NCBI GenBank assembly: GCA_902805475.1
Contig: CADCSX010000005.1
Coordinates: 164,001 to 228,000, forward strand
Direction of reading: 5' to 3'
DNA from: Entonaema liquescens
Taxonomy: Eukaryota; Ascomycota; Sordariomycetes; Xylariales; Xylariaceae
DNA: 64,000 bases
The stretch's first letter is position 1. Every line of letters begins with the position of its first letter. The notes under the pieces are model-generated. The model was not told the DNA's origin. It was given only the letters and a program-made list of their open reading frames with translations, and searched no databases. This document shows, in pieces, positions 48,601 through 58,448 of this stretch. The position numbers and the translations under genes were made by a program.

Positions 48601-50414
48601 AGCTGCCGTCAAGGAATTGCGGCAATACTCGGCCAGGACGCGGAACACATTATCCCAGATGGACGAGTATCAAATCGACTTTGATCTCATCGTGCAACTG
48701 ATTGGGCGTATAGCCGTTGATCCATCTTACGTAGATTATAGCAAGGCGATACTGGTATTTCTGCCCGGTATTGCTGAGATTAGGACTCTAAACGACTCCT
48801 TAATGGGTGAGCCCTTCTTTCAAAGGGGCTGGGAGGTATTCCCATTGCATTCCACCATCGCTACCGAGGATCAGGAGCGAGCTTTCCTCGTCCCCCCAGA
48901 TGGAGTGAGAAAAATCGTGTTAGCAACCAACATCGCGGAAACGGGTATCACTATCCCGGATGTAACTTGTGTTATCGATACCGGAAAGCATCGCGAGATG
49001 AGATTCGACGAGAGGAGACAGCTGTCACGCCTCATCGACACTTTCATCTCGAGAGCGAATGCTAAGCAACGACGAGGCCGTGCAGGACGTGTTCAGGAAG
49101 GCCTCTGCTTCCACCTCTTCACAAGATACCGCCACGACCACTTAATGAGTGACCAGCAGACGCCAGAAATGCTACGGCTCTCATTACAGGACCTGGCTAT
49201 ACGTGTCAAGATTTGCAAGATTGGTGGCATCGAGGAGACGCTTGGCGAGGCGCTTGATGCACCGTCCGCTAAGAATATTCGTAGAGCCATAGATGCTCTT
49301 ATCGACGTACGAGCTCTTACCAATACTGAGGAATTGACGCCATTAGGACATCAGCTAGCAAGGTTACCTCTTGACGTATTCCTCGGTAAGCTTATCCTTC
49401 AAGGCACAATCTTCAAGTGCCTCGATATGGCTATAACTGTAGCCGCTATCCTATCATCTAAATCGCCATTTACCGCGCCGTTTGGCCAGCGAAGCCAAGC
49501 AGACCAGGCGCGCAAAGCTTTCAGGAGGGGTGATTCAGATCTACTTACCGTATACAACGCATATCTAGGCTGGAAAAGGTATGCCAAACAGCGAATAACG
49601 ACTTCCAATACTGCAAGAAGCATTTCCTGTCCCCGCAAACGCTCTCCAATATTGAAGACTTAAAGGGTCAGCTACTCGTCGCCCTCGCGGACTCGGGCTT
49701 TTTGCAGCTAACTGATGAGGAGCGGCGCACGCTTAATCGTCTTCGGTATTCTAACCGGCGGCGTCAATTTTATGATCTCCCTCAACGTGTTAATATTCAT
49801 AGTGATAATGATGTTATCACGGCATCGGTAATTGCGTGGAGTTTCTATCCGAAACTTTTGGTGCGCGAGGGCAAGGGATTCCGTAACGTCGGGAATAATC
49901 AGAGTATCAGCCTACATCCGTCAAGCGTTAACAAGGGCCACATGGAGCTACGATGGTTATCCTACTATCATATCATGCAGTCCAAACAGTAAGTCTATTC
50001 TTAGAAATGGCTATCAAATGTACAAGACTAATAATTCCAGATTCCTTAACGCCCACGAAACCACGGCCGTCGAGAACTTTGCCATCGCCCTGCTTTGCGG
50101 TGATGTGCGTATAGATGTAAGCATCCAGCCTCCTTTCTTCTCGCGACTCGAATCAAATATATCCTATGTGCGCAAAGGATAACTAACCAGCAAAATAGAT
50201 GTACGCAGGTGTCATCGTACTCGACGGTAACCGGGCGCGCTTTAGTGTGCCCGACTGGAAGACAATGCTCGCGATCAAGGCCCTACGGACACGACTACGC
50301 GATGTGCTGACGCGCTCATTCCGCATGCCCGGCAAACTTCTCACCGCCCAACAAGAGAAGTGGCTCGATGCTTGGCAACGAGTCTTCAGTCAGGACTTCG
50401 GTAGTAAGGCCTAG
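45666..50414 (+). CDS. DExH-box RNA helicase, DHX29/DHX57/YLR419W type (three apparent 1-bp frame breaks)
   Basis: Large DEAH/RHA-family ATP-dependent RNA helicase; DHX29 in the same family aids scanning of structured mRNAs by the 40S subunit. Exons are 45666..47169, 47219..47786, 47835..47932, 47993..49988, 50041..50116 and 50199..50414, about 1486 residues. Order: Lys-rich N-terminus, coiled-coil-rich region, an RWD-like segment (LVSENPYSHRHLVSIQWSKP), motif I GETGCGKST (about 720-728, split by an intron), DEVH box (825-828), SAT in LMSATVDAERFSNYLG, motif VI QRRGRAGR, then HA2 and OB-fold regions. The frame breaks at AAAA 45675-45678 (right after the start, where one more A yields MAPKKKK), TTTTT 48326-48330 (SIDSDF to LLIVLKKLLLRR) and near AAAA/GG 49574-49579 (YLGWK to VCQTANNDF). 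Each is a single missing base, and adding three makes the length divisible by three. Confidence 0.9.
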
Positions 50415-51517
50415 GATGCCGTCTCCACGCTTCGCCTGAAGGCAGTAGAAATCCTGCGATTTACTAAGTAGAAGACGGCGTTGGCGGAGCGGGTGGATTA
50501 AGGTCAAACGGCGCCTTTCACGGGATGCTTGTACACATACGTACGCGGATGGATATCATATGTATCGGTTTCAGGGCGGAACAAGTTAAGGTGGTTAGAA
50601 GACCAAAACCAGTCAAAAGGTATGCATATTCGCGTTTGAAATTATCAAGTCGTCTTTTTTCACTTTACTACTGTAGACTCGGTCAGTCTGCGCGTGATGC
50701 CAAGAACGCGAGGACATTATGGTGGGAGAGCAAATGCAACAATAGAAGCTCGAATGCATATTCACATCGTGGAGACTTCCAGCGCTTACTTGGACGTCAA
50801 GCTAAGAGCCAGCCAGCCAAGATTGGTGAGCTCGTCTTCCATACTACGAATGGAAAGGAGTGCATGATATCTGAATGGATAGATGTAGATGAAGATATTT
50901 CATCTAGCCCATCATCTCACTTAAAACATAGCACGCAGATACAGATAGGTTTTAACCTAAACGTCATTTCATTATCAAATAAACTGAAGCATACAATTCA
51001 GCTAGATGGCTACCGCAATACATTAACTATGAGCCCTCTCGCCCATACAGCTAAGCTGGATGAACAGGTTCAAATGCCATTTGATCGTACGAAACATGCA
51101 AACAAGCACTTATTTGGAAATGGCGTCCGAGATGAATACTCGAGAAAACACCTCGTACCAGAAACCCCCCTTTCATCTCCCTTACCGATGAGCAATGAGT
51201 TCGACCCCCCATAAACCGAACCTGACCGAAAACCGAAAACCGATGATGCCATGAATGTCATGCCTGTTCATTTGCCTTTCGTGCCCCCTTTTTCTTTTTC
51301 TTCTTTTTCGTCTTGCTACCTTCTCCACTTCTCTCGCACGTAGAATAATTAAATAATCTTAATGCCTGGGGGTATCAAAGGAAGGAATTTCAACTCGAGC
51401 AATAACAATTGCTCCATCTTCCGCGCCAAAAACATGCACCATTAATTATCTCGACCTCCTTTTTTTTATGCATGTGTCACGAAATGCTCATATGCACCGT
51501 CTACCCTCTGTTTAGAC
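50415..51517. other. Intergenic between convergent genes
   Basis: About 1.1 kb 3' of both the helicase and PRP24. A 229-codon forward frame (50525-51214) is present but has no domain, signal peptide or splice-linked extension, and its composition looks like translated UTR. A T-run near 51457-51465 may belong to the PRP24 3' end. Nothing else was recognised. Confidence 0.5.
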
Positions 51518-54500
51518 CTAAACTGTTCCGTTGGCGTGAGCTGTATGACCATCCTTATCAGCACTGCTGCCTCCCTTTCCGGAGTTGAGAAACATCGCCT
51601 TGAAATCAGCATTACTCTTGGGCTTTACGGCGGGTCCGGTGCCATTCGTGTTCCCGGCCTGATGATTCACTGTGCTATCATCCTTCTTCGCCGCCACAAA
51701 GCCCAGTCCTCGCTTCGGTCCACCTCGTCCGAGAGCCGGTCTGCGGACGTTCTGAGGGACTATAAAGCCAGTATCCTTGGAGTTCCCTTTGTTATTCGCG
51801 GATTTTCCTTTGCCAGTAACAATCTTGGTCTCTTTAATTTCACTCTTCTGCTGGAATAGCTCATCCACAGTGCCTGTGTGAAGTTTACGCCCGGGTGCAA
51901 TCTCGAATCCTTCTAGACCTAATGCAGCCCGTCCGCTTGCTGCTAGATCTGCAAACTCGACTATGGCACCTTGATGATCAGGCCGGAGAGTAAGCTTGAC
52001 GATGTCACCGTGCTTCTCGACGGCAGCTCGGACACGCGCGTCATTGACGGTATCCGGTATATTCATGATGGCCATCGTACGCTCCTTGATCTCTCTACGC
52101 GTCGGGTTGTGGCCTTTGCCGGCGGCTTCGCTAGATCCGTCCGTCATCTCCATGTCCCCATCTCCGCTAGGGGCAGGCGACGCCGAGGGCCGGTCTCCTC
52201 TGCTCGTGGCGAACGGTTTGAAGTTCGTCTCTTTGCTGAGCTCAACCGAGAGGACTTGCGACTTGAACTTGGTCTTGTCAAGCTCCAGAGCATTCTCCGT
52301 CGCTTCCTTCGTCTCGAATGCGACGTAGGCAGTACCAAGGCTTTTGCCGCCGATATTTCTAACGGTGTGCACGTGGACTACCTTGCCATACTTGCCACAC
52401 AACTCCCTAAGATCGTCGTCGGTCACTGAAGGGTCTACATTCTTGAGTCGAATCTCTCGGCCCTCTGCTACAGCGCCCTCGCGGTCTTTCTTATGGAGAG
52501 GATCTGAATATTTCGATTGCAACCTGAATTTACCTTCTATGAGCTTCCCGTTAAGCAACGTCGCCTTGTGGGCAGACTCCTGGTCTTTGAAAGAAACGTA
52601 ACAGAAGCGGCGGTGTGTGTTAAACTTGAGCGATGGGAAGCGCACGCTGAAGACTTCACCACAATCTTTGAAGAGACTACGGATATATTCCTCATCGGCC
52701 CTGGGTGGGTAGTTAGATACGAAGAGAGTTAAGCCTGTACCGGGTTTGACGTTGATCTGGTGTTGATCGAAGAACTTCTGATCTCGCAAAAGAGCAGACT
52801 GCACATCCTCCGTAGATCTGAATTCAATCAGGGACGAGCTGGACTCGCCATCCTTCTCCGGGTAAACCTCGAGATTGTTGATGTGCCCGTATTCCCTGAA
52901 ATATTTACGAACAGCTGTCTTTGTCGCATTGGCAGGTAAGTTCGTGACCATAACCGAAGTATTTTCTCGATCGCGTTTCAACATCTCGTTAGCCGCGCTA
53001 TTTATGCCGTCGGCCTCTACACTCTTTACCCGCTTGTTCAGACCTTCAGACGCGTCGCCTGGAGTAGATTCTCGCTTCCTTTTAGAGCTGGACGGGGATT
53101 CTGGCGCCGCAGCATTCGGGTCGACGGTCGCTTGCTCCTGCTGCTGGGCTTGTTGCAAGTGAGAGGCATAAACAGCCTCGGCTTCGGCTTTCTCTCGTTC
53201 GCGACGCTTGGCAACCTCCTGTCGAGCTTGATAAACCGTATCGAGAGCGCGATGAAGGGTATCGGACCGCTCGTAGTCGTTGCAGTGCTGGAGATAGACC
53301 TCCATGATTCGTTCAGGCCAGTCCAGCTTTGGTCGCGACATGGCGCGTTGCAAAACGTTAGTAGCAAGACCCGGAACCCGTATGATTTTAGTGCCACCGA
53401 CCGGAGTAGCTGGAGTAGGACTTCGCGGCTTCGGCTTAGACGCGTAGACCATCATCTCCCAGAGATAATAGTTGAGCCAGAAGTCGTAACTATCAGCCAG
53501 CAGAGACTGGCTAGCCATGCGGTCCCAGTGGTTTCGCGCCTCGTCAATTTCACCCTTTACCTCGGTGAGATACTGGATAAGAATACGCTGCAGCCTGTAG
53601 TTAGGGTCTCCCTGGTACGCATCTTTATACAAACGCCTACCCCAGAGGTCAACATCCTCCAGAGCAGCCAGCAATCCAACTTCAGCTACGTCAGCAGCGT
53701 CATCGGGGGCGTTAGGGTCCATGGCAGTCCTCTTCAAGAAGCCGCACCAAGCAGTATACATGTCCAGAACGCTCGCCATGCCATTCTTATCAAGTTCCTT
53801 CGTACTCGTGGCGGCATGCTTGATCGACTCCACATTATGGAAAGACAAACCCGCTTCCTCGGCAGTCAAGATATACCTGGACCAAAGAGGCCCGGACCAT
53901 GGGCAGTGCGACGTAGCTCGCTGATAAAAGTCCAACAGGCTAGGGAGGGGTAGTTGATGCGGCGAGGTCCTGACCTGCTGTTGTAAACTAGAAAGATAGA
54001 TGGCAGCGTCACTCCAAACATCTTCGTCAAAAGTGAATATGCCGCTGAGCGCTCTCGCAAACAGCCCAAAGCACAACGAGACAGACAGTGAGATATTCCT
54101 AGCCTTCTTTACCTGCAACATCTCCCAAGCCAAATACTCTTTCATGATAGTCTTCTGTGCCTCTTGATCACCTGACTTGGTAGCCTTGTTCAGCCTCAGC
54201 TCGTAAGGCTCTCTCGCTTCGTACGCGGCCTTCGCTTCTTGTGCGCTGGCGGTCACCTCTTTGAACTCGGACTCGTAAGCGGTGTTGTTATACGTGCTTA
54301 GGAAGCTAGAGAACATCTGTGAGGTGTTGTCCCATGTCGAGTGGGGTACCTGCAGCCGGTCGCGAAAGAGATGAGATATGCGCTTCACGCCGACGGGGGT
54401 TCGAGTTCTGGCTAGCTGCTCGAGCTCTATCGAGACCCAGCGATTCCAAAATTCATGACTGTCGTTGATGCGGTACTTGATGGCTTCATAGCCCTCGCTC

Positions 54501-54769
54501 CAGAGGCTTAGGGCGGCGTCAAAAGAGAAAAGTTCGCGACCAAGTTGTCGCTCCTCCTCTGGCCATCCAGCCTCGCTCGTCTGGCAATCGGTGAAGAGCG
54601 ACCAAAACCATTCGCAGTAGGATAACCAAATCTTTAAGCTTCCCGGTTCTGAGGAGACAGCGCTCTTAAATAGCTCGACAACCTTAACACGCGCCTCAAG
54701 GTCGGTAGCGTGGCGGCTCTCCTCGTCGACATAAGCTAACCAGCTGTCCTCACCCACGGGCTTCGCCAT
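51518..54769 (-). CDS. prp24: U4/U6 snRNA-associated splicing factor PRP24/SART3
   Basis: Recycling factor that anneals U4 and U6 snRNAs during spliceosome assembly. Single exon, 1083 residues, intact. The N-terminal 500 residues hold HAT (half-a-TPR) repeats with patterns such as LKIWLSYCEWFW, HEFWNRWVSIELEQL and SYDFWLNYYLWEMM, as in SART3. A Lys/Glu/Arg/Gln-rich linker with KRKRE follows, then four RRM domains opening with TSVMVTNLPANATKTAVRKY, LTLFVSNYPPRADEEYIRSL, REIRLKNVDPSVTDDDLREL and RTMAIMNIPDTVNDARVRAA. Near the C-terminus, NADFKAMFL is the short motif that contacts the Lsm2-8 ring. The HAT region makes it SART3-like rather than the short yeast Prp24. It is convergent with the helicase gene. 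Confidence 0.93.
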   Translation of the reverse strand: MAKPVGEDSWLAYVDEESRHATDLEARVKVVELFKSAVSSEPGSLKIWLSYCEWFWSLFTDCQTSEAGWPEEERQLGRELFSFDAALSLWSEGYEAIKYRINDSHEFWNRWVSIELEQLARTRTPVGVKRISHLFRDRLQVPHSTWDNTSQMFSSFLSTYNNTAYESEFKEVTASAQEAKAAYEAREPYELRLNKATKSGDQEAQKTIMKEYLAWEMLQVKKARNISLSVSLCFGLFARALSGIFTFDEDVWSDAAIYLSSLQQQVRTSPHQLPLPSLLDFYQRATSHCPWSGPLWSRYILTAEEAGLSFHNVESIKHAATSTKELDKNGMASVLDMYTAWCGFLKRTAMDPNAPDDAADVAEVGLLAALEDVDLWGRRLYKDAYQGDPNYRLQRILIQYLTEVKGEIDEARNHWDRMASQSLLADSYDFWLNYYLWEMMVYASKPKPRSPTPATPVGGTKIIRVPGLATNVLQRAMSRPKLDWPERIMEVYLQHCNDYERSDTLHRALDTVYQARQEVAKRREREKAEAEAVYASHLQQAQQQEQATVDPNAAAPESPSSSKRKRESTPGDASEGLNKRVKSVEADGINSAANEMLKRDRENTSVMVTNLPANATKTAVRKYFREYGHINNLEVYPEKDGESSSSLIEFRSTEDVQSALLRDQKFFDQHQINVKPGTGLTLFVSNYPPRADEEYIRSLFKDCGEVFSVRFPSLKFNTHRRFCYVSFKDQESAHKATLLNGKLIEGKFRLQSKYSDPLHKKDREGAVAEGREIRLKNVDPSVTDDDLRELCGKYGKVVHVHTVRNIGGKSLGTAYVAFETKEATENALELDKTKFKSQVLSVELSKETNFKPFATSRGDRPSASPAPSGDGDMEMTDGSSEAAGKGHNPTRREIKERTMAIMNIPDTVNDARVRAAVEKHGDIVKLTLRPDHQGAIVEFADLAASGRAALGLEGFEIAPGRKLHTGTVDELFQQKSEIKETKIVTGKGKSANNKGNSKDTGFIVPQNVRRPALGRGGPKRGLGFVAAKKDDSTVNHQAGNTNGTGPAVKPKSNADFKAMFLNSGKGGSSADKDGHTAHANGTV

Positions 54770-56900
54770 TTTGTCCTTGTATCGCGCAAAGACAGCCCGG
54801 CCGGCTTCATGTGTTTCGCGGCAGGTGTCCTAATCTAAGCTCGAATCGATTTAGTCTGCGGTCGGGTTTCGTTATGTTCGAGTATGCGCTTCTAGAGCTA
54901 TCCCTCTCTCTGCAAACGGCAAACTTGTCCTCTTCTCGATACGCGACTGGCCCAGTCCAAAATGGGGACGTAAACACTTTGATTGGCCGGGTTCTCAAGC
55001 CCGATCGGTTAGGGAATATATCGATAGAAATACGTAACGTATCGTACTGCAGTTACGTGTGTGCGAGATGTAATATGCGTTATGTAGGTAGTATGGGTCG
55101 TCCGGGCTGGAATTACACGATGTATGGCCTGGGACGGGGTGCGCGTGCGCGGGTTTGGTATGTACGGTATGTACTGTAAATTGACCAGGGAAAAGGATTG
55201 CGAGATGGAAACAGACGAAAAAGTAATGAAATGATCAACACGCGACGGGGAATTTTTAGTTAGGCAAGTTGATACCGCGGCTGGGTCTCGAATTTGCGAT
55301 CGGCGACTCGTTCTCGGTATTGGGGATAAAGAGAACGGCGGGTTAATTAATTTTTGATGAACCTTTTTTTTTCGATTCACTGAAACATCGCCGAAAACTA
55401 AATGTTGCCGGGCTTCCCTCGTGATTCTCTTCTTCTTATCTTTCCTTCTTGTCACCTTGTGTTTCCCGAATAAACTTCACCTCGTAAAGAAAGACCAGAG
55501 GAGATGTTCAATGATAAGTCAGACGGGGTCCGGGCAACTCATAAAAAAAAAAAAAAGAGGTAAGGTTTGGGATTGTTTGAACGAGAGAACTCCACTTTCC
55601 CATATCGGCTTTTCTTAAAGATACATGTAGGTACGGAGGGAGGTAAGTACCTAAATTTATGCTAGTGGGAGATCACTGGTGAGGTTACCGCGGAATAAGT
55701 ACTATAGACTACCGAGTTAGAGGCCGACCCTAACGTACTGTACCTGAAATGCACGGTACAAAGACCCTTTGAAGTCAAAAGTCCTATTACATCGGTGCAG
55801 ATCCCCCCGCTAGTCCGCCTTATTCTTTTTGTGACTTTGTACCTATCAGTATATACTTGGGTAGAAGTGTACATAGATACGGTATAGGCATCTTTAATGC
55901 ACATGCGTAAATACTATGCGTCTATCAAATTCCCATTGTTATTCGCATCGCACTACCTCATACGAGCAAAGAGTCGTTGGATTCGATGTTGTCACATACC
56001 TAGGTATGTAGTTAGATTTCTTCAAGTGCGCCCGCCCTCGGCGCTTTCGGCATTGCGTACGCCTCTAGTATCTGGAACTATCTCACTAGGCTACCTTCTA
56101 GGACTCTTGCTAAGTCAAAAAGTATTATACTGCGTTGAAAGTCTAAATGAAGTGACACGACAGCACGGGCAGGGAAGGGTCTAGTTGTAGTTTAGCTGTA
56201 CCCGAGGTTCTAACGAGGGTTCTAGGCCATCCCTAGCAACCCCCGAATTGATGAACGCTGCAGCTGCCAACCGAATCATTCGCGATATGCAGAAGATGCC
56301 GTACCCACAATGTCGTCATATTGTCTTACAGCGGCCCCCCCTTGTGGCCCCCCTTGTGGCTTTTCTTGGCTGCATTGGAAAGGTTACGACGAGACACCGA
56401 GTCTTACGATTTTCCACCGTATTATTTTAATCCATTTGAAAATCCATTTTCATCTATCTCGTTACTCCAAAGTCCGGATCAGCACCCCCGTTTTATTTTA
56501 CATACCACGTGTATGGATCTTGTCTGAGCCGGACATCTAAGGATATCTATTTATCTATTAAAATCAACCGTCACGTAACATCAACTTACAGGTTCCCTTT
56601 TTTTCTATAAGCATTAAGCATTTGGAATTAGATATCCTCGCATGTTAATCATCCACTTCACGTGAGATTGTAGATCCAACCTGAGCTGAGGTCTCCTCTC
56701 ACATTAAGATTACATACATGTGTTAATATCGGAAAATATTCTTACGGAAGATGATAAGATCGTGAAGTGTTTTTCTAAAAGAATATAGTTAAAATATTCT
56801 TAGCAAAGTGACTCAACGTCTTCTCACGTCATCCGGCTCACAAGGGTAATATCTCGTTAGTTACATTTTTCACGGTAAAATTTCTACGTAATGAATACAA
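54770..56900. other. Gene-free flank upstream of PRP24
   Basis: Promoter side of PRP24 and beyond. A 122-codon forward frame at 54811-55179 has no family features. It contains short A- and T-runs near 55365 and 55543-55556 and the palindrome at 55994. No gene supported. Confidence 0.5.
55994..56009. repeat. Perfect 16-bp palindrome centred on CCTAGG
   Basis: ACATACCTAGGTATGT equals its own reverse complement; it belongs to the dispersed family described at 3848. Confidence 0.8.
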
Positions 56901-57175
56901 ATTCTTGTTTCCAATCCATCATCTTTCTCTTCTGTATCATCCCCCGCCGTTAAGATCGATGCATCTTGTCCATCTCCCCGATGATGCAGGTAAAAATCAA
57001 GTTTATGAGTTCCATCAAGCCACATGGCATCCAGGGGCTGTTACACACTCATTGAGTACATATTTGAGCAGTAAGCATATACAGGATCCATATTTTCTAT
57101 TCGACGAGATTTAGTTCTACCGCCGGATGCTCGAGATTTCATATGGCTTCCTATTAATCACACCTGGGCGAACCC

Positions 57176-58448
57176 ATGTGCCGGATCTTGGGGTGGATCG
57201 TGGCACTTCGGAAAGCCCTCCGGAAGGCTAGCTACGGACGACTTGACGGGCAGCTGCTCTACCGAGAAGACATCCTACGTCTTCAAGACAAATTAAAACG
57301 TGGAGCCGGCTATGGTGACAGTATCGAATAAAGTTTTTACAATCCCGATTGGTAGCCCGGCTGCTTTGGGAAACCTTCGAATTGATGATGTGCACAAAAC
57401 TCCTACCTCTGCTCTCCAAATGATCTTCTCGGCGCGGGCGCAAACCATATTCGGCATTTCCGAAAATGATATGTACTATTATTCTCTCATTAAGTTCCGG
57501 CTCAACGGCGATTCAGGGCTTTAAGGGGTAAACATATCCTTAAAGCCTCTCTTATAGGTAGAACCACAAGCTGACGGCACGTGTTGATATCGTGTCATAT
57601 AAGTAAACAAGTATCGTTCACCTAGGTGAAGAACCCGAAGCAGCGGGCATAGCAACAACTCTAAAGTTTCGATCCAATAAGTGCCTCATATTGGGTAGCA
57701 AGCCGGAAGAGCACCCGCCTTTCAGCGATATTAGGGAAGAGCCCACCCCCATCGATGGTATGAGCGTCATCATCAGGCCATTATATCTGACCTATCAAGC
57801 CCGCTAGTTCTAGAATTCTAGAAAATACATTACCGTCACCTCAGAGGGACCTCCTATTGGAAGAGCCGAAATTTCAACCCACGCTTCTTACCTCCTCGAA
57901 TATATCGGGCATCAGTACAGATGAGTCTCTATCGAGTTCTTCAAGCCGGCTTTTCCCACGCCGAGCTCCTCCGGCGTGGATCATTGCTACATGGTGACGC
58001 AGGAGTGCCATTCCCGACAGACAGAAGCCGCCGTTGCAGCAATCACACTTCGACGAGCACCCCGCCATAGACTACTACCGCGGACACACCGCTTCTAGAA
58101 CGTAGTGTCCATCAGATAAGACGTTATTTTTGTCTTTTTTTTTTAACCAGGGAACTATGCATCTCCGAGGCATTTCTGGAAAGGGTTACCAAAACCTATC
58201 TGGGTGCGCCTGTAAGGAGGATGACATATCGACTTTCTTTTTCGGGGAGAGAGTTTTTAAAGCTGATGATAAAGGAGATTCCCGATCTACGAGATATCCG
58301 ATTCAAAGCGAAGTTTCCATCTGCTCCGGTTGTTAACGGATCTCTGGTTCTTGAGTTCCTAGCTATGCATGTCTACTCTAATTGGGATAAAGGGATGTTG
58401 TCTCGACTCATGGGAAGATATAAAATGATAGACTTAATTAAGACGTAA
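57176..58448. other. Possible gene relics or unmodelled gene fragments
   Basis: Several short frames here have protein-like composition but no start-to-stop gene could be assembled. Forward 57176-57331 gives a 51-residue basic peptide with RLDGQLLYREDILRLQDKLK, vaguely like fungal DUF6594 N-termini. Forward 57670-57807 includes GSKPEEHPPFSDIREEPTPI. Reverse 57874-58068 carries a CxxC...HxxxxH arrangement (CDCC...RHHVAMIH) like a C2H2 finger with one extra residue. Forward 58221-58448 gives REFLKLMIKEIPDLRDIRF and a long amphipathic stretch. They may be decayed genes, exons of one unresolved gene, or chance. None is recognised with confidence. Confidence 0.25.

Noticed and set aside
50525..51214. 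229-codon forward open frame after the helicase
   Set aside because: Lies in the 3' region between convergent genes, with no family signature and no sign of a promoter; likely UTR sequence.
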